DNA of 41,635 nt. It comes from Desertifilum tharense IPPAS B-1220. GTDB lineage: Bacteria; Cyanobacteriota; Cyanobacteriia; Cyanobacteriales; Desertifilaceae. The translations under genes were made by a program, and so were the position numbers. Shown piece by piece: positions 34,081 to 41,635 of the stretch (position 1 is its first letter; every line of letters begins with the position of its first letter). The stretch is taken from the NCBI RefSeq assembly GCF_001746915.1, contig NZ_MJGC01000076.1, positions 1 to 41,635 on the forward strand, written 5' to 3'. The notes below the pieces were generated by a model. It made no database searches, was not told the DNA's origin, and saw only the letters and a program-made list of their open reading frames with translations.

Positions 34081-34212
34081 AATTTCCTACCTGCGCTCTT
34101 GCCTCCGCCAACAACGGGAAAGACTAATTGCAGTTTGTCAGAGCGTGCTTTGACCATTAGGCTTACTCTCTCAATTTAACGTGCATGGGTGTTTTAAAGA
34201 GCAGAGGCAGTC

Positions 34213-35505
34213 TCACCGCATCTCAAGTTCCAACTCAGTTGCTAGGGCATCATCCAGGAGTTGATTCGGGAGAGAGTAGTCTCTGCTGCCAGGGCCAATA
34301 TATTTCTCTAATATCATTAATAACTCCCCTTCTCCAAAGGGTTTTGTAAGATAGTCTGTCGCTCCGACCATGCGAGCTTTGACTCGATCGATAAAACCAT
34401 CTTTACCGGTCAGCATGACAATAGGAGTTTGCCGGAACAGGGTTGCTCGACGGAGCATAGCACAAATTTCGTAGCCATCCAGTTCTGGCATGGCAATATC
34501 GCATAATATCAAGTCGGGCTTGAGCTGGAACACTAGACTGAGGGCCTTAATCGGATTTGAGATTGCCGCTACTTCATAGCCTTGCTGTTTCAAGATATAT
34601 TCGACGGCTTTACACAACGCTACCCCATCATCAATGCAGACAATGCGCGGAACGCGGGTTTCTTCTTGAGCGCGCATCCACTCGCGCTTCCCAGAAGGGG
34701 TTTCGGAAGCCGGATAGACAAGCTGGACTAGCCCTTGTTGGATGTAAGGATAAATGGCGCGGGCTACGGTCAGCACGTCTTTATGGAGATGGCGGGCAAT
34801 TTTGCGAATTGAGGTTTGTCCATCGACCCATCGATCCAGGGTTTTGAGGGTGTTCGCATTAAAGTTTTCGCGGACTTTGGCTTCGTTGGATAGCACCGGA
34901 CATTGATCGGGCGATTGGATATGCGGGTGAAATTGCTTCCACTCTTGTACTTGCTGCATGATTTGCGCGACTAGAGAGCCAATTTCCAGGGTCATCAGTT
35001 GGGGGGCGAGGGCGGGACTGAGTTCAAAAATAAAGGCTCCACTGTGCAGGCTCAGAAGGTCAAATAGCGTTTCATGCACCATGCTTTGAATGATGCTGCG
35101 ACCTTGCGCCGGGGTCAGGAGGTGATTTTCGAGTAAGGCCCACAGATAGCCGTATTCTGGGGCGTTGGTTGCCGCAATTCCACTCAAGCGGACGGCGGGT
35201 TTCTCTAGGTTGTCTAGGGCGCTCTCTTTTCTATAGCGCCGCAGGTAGTCTCGCAGGCGCGACTTGCGGTTGCTGTCTGGATCGACGGTGGCGTAAATGA
35301 TCTGTCCGTTCAAAAAGAAGACAAACCAAGATTGTCCGACCAGCGATTCGCGCAGCGCACCCTTGGAGAATCGCCCCGTTCTCTCGCTCCCAATTAAGCT
35401 AGAGGGCAAGCTATAGGCCTCCACAAAGAGTTCGCCGGTTCGCTGTCCCAACTCAATGAGTTGCAGGATGCTCCGGATATCAATTTCGCTTAACTGACCC
35501 TGCAT
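34213..35505 (-). CDS. hmpA: PatA-type response regulator, PATAN domain plus receiver (HmpA-like)
   Basis: A 430-residue regulator, first in the operon. The N-terminal DUF4388/PATAN module begins MQGQLSEIDIRSILQLIELGQ and extends, with its alpha-helical insertion, to about residue 265. It includes WFVFFLNGQIIYA at 60-72 and ETLFDLLSLHSGAFIFEL at 145-162. The receiver occupies 287-405, with D292-D293, phosphoacceptor Asp336 in LILCDIAMPELDG, and Lys388 in LTKPF. PATAN-REC proteins are a cyanobacterial speciality; related Synechocystis proteins control phototaxis and interact with pilus motor partners. Start ATG 35505 has a weak AGAAAG site. The 881-base spacer upstream separates it from the divergent hmpF. 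Confidence 0.88.
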   Translation of the reverse strand: MQGQLSEIDIRSILQLIELGQRTGELFVEAYSLPSSLIGSERTGRFSKGALRESLVGQSWFVFFLNGQIIYATVDPDSNRKSRLRDYLRRYRKESALDNLEKPAVRLSGIAATNAPEYGYLWALLENHLLTPAQGRSIIQSMVHETLFDLLSLHSGAFIFELSPALAPQLMTLEIGSLVAQIMQQVQEWKQFHPHIQSPDQCPVLSNEAKVRENFNANTLKTLDRWVDGQTSIRKIARHLHKDVLTVARAIYPYIQQGLVQLVYPASETPSGKREWMRAQEETRVPRIVCIDDGVALCKAVEYILKQQGYEVAAISNPIKALSLVFQLKPDLILCDIAMPELDGYEICAMLRRATLFRQTPIVMLTGKDGFIDRVKARMVGATDYLTKPFGEGELLMILEKYIGPGSRDYSLPNQLLDDALATELELEMR

Positions 35506-36386
35506 GAAGCTTTCTAGTTTCTCCTGACAATCACCTGTGATTTTGGCTCAATTTTGCCGAATTGACGAAACATTCGGGATGGGTGCGGGTCATCTGCTGT
35601 AAGAGACTCGCCCGTTTGGGTTCTGCTATTCTCCTTGGAGCTGAAATCCAGCGTTCAGAGCATGGCAGCCGTTTCGGAAATTGACTCTTACTTAGGAAGT
35701 GTGACGCAGCCTCACTATCAGGAGAAGAGCCAATAACTCTTGCGAGTTGGGGACTTAACGCAACAAACTTGCGAACTTGACCGCGACTACCCAAAGCGAT
35801 GTTAAATTAAGAACGGCAAGCTACTCAAGCTAGAGTTCGCTTTTTATCCCTGTTAGTTGTCGATCGGGTTAACTCAAGTCTTGCAAGAATTTAGTTTAAT
35901 TGTAAGTCCAGATAGAACGGGTCGTACCTGCTTTTTCTCAGGAACGTCCTTCAGTTTTCACCATTTCGACTCGATTTTTAGCAGCGCTCAAGCGAGAAAT
36001 GTTCGATCTCAACCCTTTCAGGGAAGGGTTGGGTGAGGTTAAGATAACTAAGCGTAGTATGACACTCTCACTAACCACTTAGCTTCTGCCACGCTCCTAA
36101 TGGCGTACAAGCAATGGGTTTGAGTCAGGCTGGGCGCTAGGTCTTATCTCAAACGCGACTAGGGTTTGCAGCACTCTTGTAATCCGTTGTTATCTGGGTC
36201 AGAACCTGAGATTCTAATGATCGATCGGACTAACAGACTTACATTGAGTTGCCTAAAATGAACAAAATCCCGATCCTGCGCTCAAGAGGTTTTCTCGCTT
36301 GTCGGAGGGAATTCAGTTAAAACTCTAATTATGCATGGGGAAGCATTTCGGTCACTGGGCATGGAAGCATCAAGAGGATTACCAGC
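35506..36386. other. Long divergent spacer between hmpA and hmpF
   Basis: The 881 bases contain no convincing gene. A hairpin AACCCTT-tcaggg-AAGGGTT lies at 36011-36030. HIP1-like sites are few. Near hmpF, GGGAATTCA at 36307-36315 partly resembles the GGGAATACT J-box of SigJ-type hormogonium promoters, and ATG 36331 opens a 22-codon frame that overlaps the hmpF start. The length suggests an extensive regulatory region or an untranslated leader for one or both operons. Confidence 0.45.
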
Positions 36387-38150
36387 GTGCTGTATCTAGC
36401 AGAAGTACAAAAAAAGACAGGGGTTTTTGGCGCGGGCGGTAAAGCCGAACTCAAGTTGCTCGCTTGTCAGCGGGGCGAGCAGTGGAGCGCTGTAGCTGGC
36501 GAAGAAACGATCGCTGCCGATGAAGCGTCAAACTTTAAAGATGGCGCTTTGGTGCTGGTTGAGCTGTCGGCTTCTAAGCAAGTTCAGCGGCCTCCTCAAG
36601 AAGCCGGTCGTCCTTTAGTGGGGATTTTGCAAGGGTTCTCGCGAGCGCAAGATAAGTTTAAGGGTCAGCAAGAAGAAATTGAGCAGTGGAAGCAGTCTTT
36701 GACTTACCAGGCGCAGGAGTTAAATCGCCGCGAGATGGAGATTTACGCGCGCGAGGAACAACTGGCGAAGTTGGAAGAAGAGGCGGAAAATCTCGAACAG
36801 CAACGTCAAGCTTGCGAACAAGCTCGCGAGGAGGCGGAACGTTTAAAGGAGGAGATTCTGAGCAACCGCCAGGAGCTGGAGGGGGCTTGGGAACATCTCA
36901 GAGGCGAACAACGCCGACTTGAAGAAAAAACGGATCAGTTAAACCATGCTTCTGTTTTAGATGAGGCGCAAGCTCAACAAATCCAGGAGAGTTTAAATCG
37001 TTTGGCAGGGGCGATCGCGCCAACGGATTCTATGCGAGACTCTCTGAATCGAGCTGTTGAACTGGCGAACGTTCAACAGCAAGTGATGGAGGGTCATTGG
37101 CAGCAACTCGAACAACAACGCCAGAGTGCGGAACAATTACAGGCTGAGGTGGAACGCATCGATCGAGAACTCTCTTCGCGTTCCTCAGAGTGGCAGCAGG
37201 CTCAAACGCTACTAGAACAGGCTCGCTCTGAGCTAAGAATTCAACAGAGTTCTTTGACGGTTAAACAAGATTATGCAAGCGCCCTGGGGATTACGCTCCG
37301 GAATACAGAGGAACTGTACCAACGAATTTGCGTGTTGGCGGAGTCTTCCGATCAGGTCAGCATTACGCTCAAAATTGATATTGAGGCTCTAGAAAAGATG
37401 CCTCTTGATGAGCTGCAAGTTATGGTTCGCGATCTGCAAGCCGATCTCGATAAGGCTTCGCGGTTTGTCCGCGATCAGGAGGAAGAGTTAGAACTTCAGC
37501 GACAGGCTATTGATGAAATTCAACAAAAGATTGAGCAAGCTAGCGAGTACGATCGGCTATCGCTGGAAACTGAGCTATCCAACGAGCAAGAAAGTTACCA
37601 GATGTTAAATGAGTCTCTGGTGGGTTCTCGCAGAAATTTGCGCGAACGCGAAGAGATTCTTAAGCAGCATGAAGGGGTTCTTCGTCGCCGTCAAGGTTTG
37701 CCTATGGAACCCGGACAAGAGAAGCCGATCGATCTGGCTCCTGTGGTTGAGCAGTTGGAGGCGCAACGACAAGCTCAAACGGCCGAACTCCAAAAGCTCG
37801 AAGGTGAAATTAGCCAAATGCGGGAGGCGATTCAACAGGCTGAAAGTTTGGTGAATACCCAAGTCGGCGAGCAAGAAACAAAACGCAATGAATTAAAGCA
37901 ACTGGAAACGACGCTAGCCGAACAACGGGTGGCCGCCGCTCAAGCACAGGCGAAGGTGGCGTTATATCAAGAGGTGCTTCAGGCGCTCCAAGACCGGATT
38001 AATGAACAGCGCGACACCCTAGAGGCGATGAATCAATCGATCGCTCAAATTCAAGAGACGGGAGATTATCAACTCAGCGCGATCGCCCAAATGCGACAAA
38101 CGGTGATGAGTTTGGTGAATCAGTCGGGGGCGGAGTTGGCTGCTTCTTAG
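36387..38150 (+). CDS. hmpF: HmpF-like coiled-coil motility protein
   Basis: A 587-residue protein. The N-terminal about 75 residues form a compact domain (LYLAEVQKKTGVFGAGGKAELKLLACQRG) that is the recognisable HmpF signature. Residues about 80-570 are almost continuous Glu/Gln/Lys-rich coiled coil, with a few breaks near 190-215 and 290-330. In Nostoc punctiforme HmpF localises dynamically to the leading pole of cells and activates type IV pili under control of the Hmp system. GTG 36387 is the start, with AGAGGA about nine bases upstream. It is divergent from hmpA and converges on tilS, the two stop codons overlapping (TAG 38148-38150; tilS TAA 38147-38149). Confidence 0.85.
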   Translation: MLYLAEVQKKTGVFGAGGKAELKLLACQRGEQWSAVAGEETIAADEASNFKDGALVLVELSASKQVQRPPQEAGRPLVGILQGFSRAQDKFKGQQEEIEQWKQSLTYQAQELNRREMEIYAREEQLAKLEEEAENLEQQRQACEQAREEAERLKEEILSNRQELEGAWEHLRGEQRRLEEKTDQLNHASVLDEAQAQQIQESLNRLAGAIAPTDSMRDSLNRAVELANVQQQVMEGHWQQLEQQRQSAEQLQAEVERIDRELSSRSSEWQQAQTLLEQARSELRIQQSSLTVKQDYASALGITLRNTEELYQRICVLAESSDQVSITLKIDIEALEKMPLDELQVMVRDLQADLDKASRFVRDQEEELELQRQAIDEIQQKIEQASEYDRLSLETELSNEQESYQMLNESLVGSRRNLREREEILKQHEGVLRRRQGLPMEPGQEKPIDLAPVVEQLEAQRQAQTAELQKLEGEISQMREAIQQAESLVNTQVGEQETKRNELKQLETTLAEQRVAAAQAQAKVALYQEVLQALQDRINEQRDTLEAMNQSIAQIQETGDYQLSAIAQMRQTVMSLVNQSGAELAAS

Positions 38151-39130
38151 GGGTTGATGACCTGAATCCAGGGGTGTTCGACTTTGGCGATCGCCCCCCC
38201 AGGGAAGGGATCGGTTTGGGAGCGGTTGGGTGCATCAATTAAGCGCATCACTTTCTCAATTTGCTGAAAATTGGGGGAGTGAGGTAGAACCTCGATTAAA
38301 AATTGCCGGATGACCCGTCTCTGTAAGGCAAGAGGGGCGCTCTTTAAGACTAGACGATGAATAGCTCGTTCGCTTTGATGTTGCGCTTCTAGGCGGATTT
38401 TGGTGGCGCTTTCTTCTAGGTAGGCAATGTCGGCTTGGAGGAGTTCTGCGGTTTGAGCAAGGTGTTTGTCGGCTTGGGGATTAAAATGCTGCTGAAGGTA
38501 GGGAATTAGGTCTTGGCGGATGCGGTTGCGAGCATATTTGAGGTCTTGGTTGGTCGCGTCTTGCCAAACGGGTAAATTAAGCTGTTGGCAAAATTCAAGC
38601 GTCTGCTGACGGCTGACTTCGAGGAGGGGACGCACTAGGTTGATGGTGTTTGTTAAGGGTCGTTTCCAGGTGAGGGACTGCAAGCCATCCGCACCGCTGC
38701 CGCGTACCAGGTTGTAAAGTAGGGTTTCGGCGCGATCGCTGGCTGTATGTCCGGTGACGACGATTTGATAATGGCGATCGCGAGCAATTTCGATCAAGGA
38801 TTGATAGCGCCACGTTCGAGCTTCTGCTTCGCTTTCTCGCAGTTGCGTGGCAGTTTTAAGGTAAAAAGGCAGTTGCCAAGTCTGCGCCAGTTCTTGGACT
38901 TGCTTAACGTTGGTTTGCGAGTCAGCTTGCCATTGATGATCGCAATGCGCGATCGCCAGATTCCATTCCCACTTGGGTTGTAAGTCTAGACACAGCTTTG
39001 CCAAGCAGAGCGAATCTTGTCCGCCGGATACGGCAATAAGTACCCTCGATCCTCTGGGCAGGATTTGGCGGTGCTTTAAGCTTCGATCGATTTGAGCATG
39101 TAACGGCGTCCAAAACAGAGAGTGAACCAT
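38147..39130 (-). CDS. tilS: tRNA(Ile)-lysidine synthase (TilS)
   Basis: Attaches lysine to C34 of the CAU-anticodon isoleucine tRNA, changing its identity from Met to Ile. The N-type ATP pyrophosphatase P-loop SGGQDS is at residues 35-40, followed by LAIAHCDHQWQADS and VTGHTASDRAETLLYNLVRGSGADGL, all typical of TilS. ATG 39130 is preferred (327 residues) because the frame up to 39244 adds an unrelated 38 residues. The length matches the short cyanobacterial form, lacking the full C-terminal domains of E. coli TilS. It shares its stop region with hmpF on the opposite strand. Confidence 0.92.
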   Translation of the reverse strand: MVHSLFWTPLHAQIDRSLKHRQILPRGSRVLIAVSGGQDSLCLAKLCLDLQPKWEWNLAIAHCDHQWQADSQTNVKQVQELAQTWQLPFYLKTATQLRESEAEARTWRYQSLIEIARDRHYQIVVTGHTASDRAETLLYNLVRGSGADGLQSLTWKRPLTNTINLVRPLLEVSRQQTLEFCQQLNLPVWQDATNQDLKYARNRIRQDLIPYLQQHFNPQADKHLAQTAELLQADIAYLEESATKIRLEAQHQSERAIHRLVLKSAPLALQRRVIRQFLIEVLPHSPNFQQIEKVMRLIDAPNRSQTDPFPGGAIAKVEHPWIQVINP

Positions 39131-39427
39131 TTTTGAATTGAATAAACCAGTAAAAGGCTTGTAAGGTGATTGACAAAACGAGCTAGGTCTTGCATCTGTC
39201 CACCCGACCCAAAGCGAAATTATCCTGACAGAAATGGGCGGCAAAGATAGACCCGCGTTCGCTATTTTCCCAAAACTTGCAAATTGCTCATCTCAATCTT
39301 GAGAGAAACTTTCAATACCTCAACTGACAAAAAAACACCGAATTCAAACTTAACGAAATTAAAGATCCATTAGGGCTAATCTAGCCTCAAAATGGTTTGA
39401 AGAAACGTAACGATTGAACAACCGTTT

Positions 39428-41398
39428 ATGTCACAGCCAACCATAGAATCGATTCTGCAAGAAAAACGCTTATTTCAGCCCAATCCTGAGTTCTCACAGC
39501 ACGCCCATATTAAGAGTCTGGATGAGTATCAGCAAATTTATGAGAAAGCTAAAGCCGATCCGCAAGCGTTTTGGGCAGAGTTAGCCGAAACCGAACTAGA
39601 CTGGTTTCAAAAGTGGGATACTGTTCTGGACTGGCAACCCCCTTTCGCCAAATGGTTTGTCAATGGCAAGATCAATATTTCCCATAACTGTCTAGATCGG
39701 CATCTAACAACCTGGAGAAAAAATAAAGCCGCTTTAATTTGGGAGGGCGAACCCGGAGATTCCCGGACTTTGACCTATGCTCAATTGCATCGCGAAGTTT
39801 GCCAAATGGCAAACGTCTTCAAGCAGTTAGGAGTCCAAAAGGGCGATCGCATTGGTATTTATATGCCGATGATACCGGAAGCTGCGATCGCCATGTTAGC
39901 CTGTGCCCGAATTGGTGCAGCTCATACCGTTATCTTTGGAGGCTTCAGTGCAGAAGCCTTAAAAGACCGTCTAGTAGACGCCCAAGCGAAACTCGTCGTC
40001 ACCGCCGATGGAGGATTTAGAAAAGACACCATCGTTCCCCTCAAACCTCAAGTCGATAAAGCCATAGCAGACAACGGCGCGCCTAGCGTTGAGAACGTCT
40101 TAGTCGTACAGCGCACCAAACAGCAAGTTAATATGGAACCCGGACGCGACCATTGGTGGCACGACTTGCAAGCAGGCGCTTCTGCTAATTGCCCACCAGA
40201 GCCAATGGACAGCGAAGATATGCTGTTTATTCTCTACACATCAGGAACAACAGGCAAGCCAAAAGGCGTAGTCCACACCACAGGCGGTTACAACCTTTAT
40301 AGTCACATCACCTTAAAATGGGCCTTCGATCTTCAAGAAACAGATGTCTACTGGTGTACCGCCGATGTCGGTTGGATTACTGGACATAGTTATATCGTCT
40401 ATGGCCCCCTATCCAACGGCGCAACAACCTTAATGTACGAAGGCGCGCCACGCGCATCCAACCCCGGTTGCTTCTGGGATGTCATTGAAAAGCATGGCGT
40501 CACCATCTTCTATACTGCTCCCACAGCCATTCGCGCCTTCATCAAAATGGGCGAACACCATCCCAAAGCCCGCAATCTTGCTTCTCTGCGTTTATTAGGA
40601 ACAGTCGGCGAACCCATTAACCCCGAAGCCTGGATGTGGTACTACCGCATCATTGGAGGCGAACGTTGCCCAATCGTTGATACTTGGTGGCAAACTGAAA
40701 CCGGGGGATTTATGATTACCCCCCTACCGGGTGCCACTGCCACAAAACCAGGCTCGGCAACGCTTCCTTTTCCAGGTATCTTAGCCGATATTGTAGACTT
40801 AGACGGCAATCCAGTGCCCCATAACGAAGGCGGATATTTGGTCGTTCGTCATCCGTGGCCCGGTATGATGAGAACCGTCTACGGCGATCCCGATCGTTTT
40901 CGCCGGACTTACTGGGAGCATATTGCGCCTAAAGATGGACAATACCTATACTTTGCTGGCGATGGCGCTAGATGCGACGAAGATGGCTACTTTTGGGTAA
41001 TGGGGCGCGTCGATGATGTCGTTAACGTCTCAGGTCATCGCTTAGGGACAATGGAAGTTGAATCAGCCCTAGTATCCCACCCAGCAGTCGCAGAAGCTGC
41101 CGTGGTAGGTAAACCTGATGACCTCAAAGGAGAAGACATTGTAGCGTTTGTCACCCTAGAAGGAAATCAGAAACCTAGTGAGGAATTAGCCTCTGCATTA
41201 AAGCAGCACGTCGTCAAAGAAATTGGGGCAATAGCACGTCCAGGCGAAATTCGATTCACAGATTCCTTGCCAAAAACTCGCTCCGGTAAAATTATGCGTC
41301 GCTTACTCAGAAATTTAGCATCAGGTCAAGAACTCGCAGGTGATACCTCTACCTTAGAAGATCGTACAGTTCTCGATAAACTTCGGGGTGGAGCATAA
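39428..41398 (+). CDS. acs: Acetyl-CoA synthetase
   Basis: An AMP-forming ligase making acetyl-CoA from acetate, ATP and CoA in the cytosol; 656 residues, the usual length. The N-terminal Acs domain (residues 25-85) is followed by the AMP-binding signature ILYTSGTTGKPKGVVHTTGG, the WWQTETGG motif, and the C-terminal hinge and lid. Lys621 in TRSGKIMRRLLR is the residue that is reversibly acetylated in related enzymes. The gene is monocistronic: about 180 AT-rich bases precede ATG 39428, and a terminator hairpin follows 12 bases after the stop. Confidence 0.96.
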   Translation: MSQPTIESILQEKRLFQPNPEFSQHAHIKSLDEYQQIYEKAKADPQAFWAELAETELDWFQKWDTVLDWQPPFAKWFVNGKINISHNCLDRHLTTWRKNKAALIWEGEPGDSRTLTYAQLHREVCQMANVFKQLGVQKGDRIGIYMPMIPEAAIAMLACARIGAAHTVIFGGFSAEALKDRLVDAQAKLVVTADGGFRKDTIVPLKPQVDKAIADNGAPSVENVLVVQRTKQQVNMEPGRDHWWHDLQAGASANCPPEPMDSEDMLFILYTSGTTGKPKGVVHTTGGYNLYSHITLKWAFDLQETDVYWCTADVGWITGHSYIVYGPLSNGATTLMYEGAPRASNPGCFWDVIEKHGVTIFYTAPTAIRAFIKMGEHHPKARNLASLRLLGTVGEPINPEAWMWYYRIIGGERCPIVDTWWQTETGGFMITPLPGATATKPGSATLPFPGILADIVDLDGNPVPHNEGGYLVVRHPWPGMMRTVYGDPDRFRRTYWEHIAPKDGQYLYFAGDGARCDEDGYFWVMGRVDDVVNVSGHRLGTMEVESALVSHPAVAEAAVVGKPDDLKGEDIVAFVTLEGNQKPSEELASALKQHVVKEIGAIARPGEIRFTDSLPKTRSGKIMRRLLRNLASGQELAGDTSTLEDRTVLDKLRGGA

Positions 41399-41409
41399 CC
41401 ATTAGCCAA

Positions 41410-41444
41410 AGGGAGCGTCAGGATAAACGCTCCCTGATTAAATT
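41410..41444 (+). terminator. Intrinsic terminator of acs
   Basis: AGGGAGCGT (41410-41418) pairs with ACGCTCCCT (41427-41435) across an 8-base loop, followed by GATTAAATTTT. A 9-bp perfect stem 12 bases after the acs stop. Confidence 0.8.
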
Positions 41445-41449
41445 TTGAG

Positions 41450-41499
41450 GATTTAAAAACCAAAAACCTCTGTATTGAAGTGAATCATACAGAGGTTTT
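41450..41499 (-). terminator. Terminator of the rRNA operon
   Basis: AAAACCTCTGTA (41463-41474) pairs perfectly with TACAGAGGTTTT (41488-41499) over a 13-base loop. Reading the - strand, the stem is followed by a T-rich run (TTTTTGGTTTTTAAAT), the expected polarity for ending an rRNA transcript whose 5S gene lies 14 bases away. Confidence 0.85.
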
Positions 41500-41512
41500 G
41501 AGTAAATAAGAA

Positions 41513-41629
41513 CCTGGCACTGAGCTATTGTGGCAGGAGGCAACCCTCCAACTATCGTCGCCGCAGTAGCGTTTCACCTCCGAGTTCGGGATGGTTTCGG
41601 TGTGGTTCCACCACGCTAACAGCACCAGG
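41513..41629 (-). rRNA. rrf: 5S ribosomal RNA
   Basis: The reverse complement begins CCTGGTGCTGTTAGCGTGGT and contains the conserved GGAACCACACCGAACC-like and CCCGAACTCGG segments. It ends CAGTGCCAGG, so the 5' CCTGG pairs with the 3' CCAGG to close helix I. About 117 nt, the normal bacterial size. The 23S and 16S genes should lie beyond the right edge of the window. Confidence 0.96.
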
Positions 41630-41635
41630 AAAAGG

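Noticed and set aside
35531..35794. 87-codon - strand ORF upstream of hmpA
   Set aside because: No ribosome site, composition not protein-like, and it lies within the regulatory spacer directly before hmpA.
36307..36315. SigJ-type J-box before hmpF as a called promoter
   Set aside because: Only 7 of 9 positions match, and such a match is expected by chance in a spacer of this size, so it is mentioned only as context.
39428..41635. tRNA genes near the rRNA operon
   Set aside because: No cloverleaf or TTCGA arm was found between acs and the 5S gene. Any tRNA of the operon would lie outside the window.

Overview
The window is a cyanobacterial chromosome segment. Support for this comes from the many HIP1 octamers (GCGATCGC), a hetZ gene, a PatA-type response regulator, and a chemotaxis-like operon with the gene order of the Nostoc hmp (pil-chp) locus next to an hmpF-type coiled-coil gene. 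hetZ plus hmp genes and arrays of degenerate heptanucleotide repeats suggest a filamentous, gliding strain (Oscillatoriales- or Nostocales-like). Nothing in the window proves that it forms heterocysts.

Layout. (1) 1-4616, mostly + strand: the 3' end of a truncated gene, hetZ, a small LapA-domain membrane protein, scpA, and a sugar-nucleotidyltransferase. (2) 4617-4818: a palindrome-rich MITE-like repeat between convergent genes. (3) 4819-18871, all - strand: an amylo-1,6-glucosidase with a GT4 glycosyltransferase, a membrane ankyrin protein, a frameshifted DUF2887/Rpn-like gene, an exported FAD oxidoreductase, another glycosyltransferase, an rsuA/rluE-family pseudouridine synthase, a REC-GGDEF protein and a large hybrid histidine kinase. 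Heptanucleotide repeat arrays sit between several of these. (4) 19188-22544, + strand: a five-PAS/GAF histidine kinase. (5) 22794-35505, - strand: the hmp operon in the order hmpA (PATAN-REC), hmpB (CheY), hmpC (CheW), hmpD (TPR-MCP), hmpE (giant CheA). (6) hmpF diverges from hmpA across an 881-nt spacer and overlaps tilS tail to tail. (7) acs and then, at the right edge, a 5S rRNA on the - strand, which is the end of an rRNA operon.

How the genes work together. Genes of hmpA-F type control type IV pilus gliding and hormogonium behaviour in filamentous cyanobacteria. The two large kinases and the c-di-GMP cyclase beside them make 14700-38150 an almost continuous signalling block. The most unusual object is HmpE: about 2,400 residues, with roughly 1,600 acidic, Ser-rich residues between its Hpt and kinase core. 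That stretch contains a 93-bp tandem repeat (five copies) and a second array of about ten 26-28-residue units with a 324-bp higher-order period. HmpD carries a related acidic linker, and its start codon is preceded by a G8 tract in the ribosome-binding position.

Other points to follow up are heptanucleotide arrays that supply the last codons and stops of genes, the MITE-like palindrome, the frameshifted DUF2887 gene, and a possible 22-codon leader ORF overlapping the hmpF start. All domain calls come from reading the translated sequence by eye; no database search was run.
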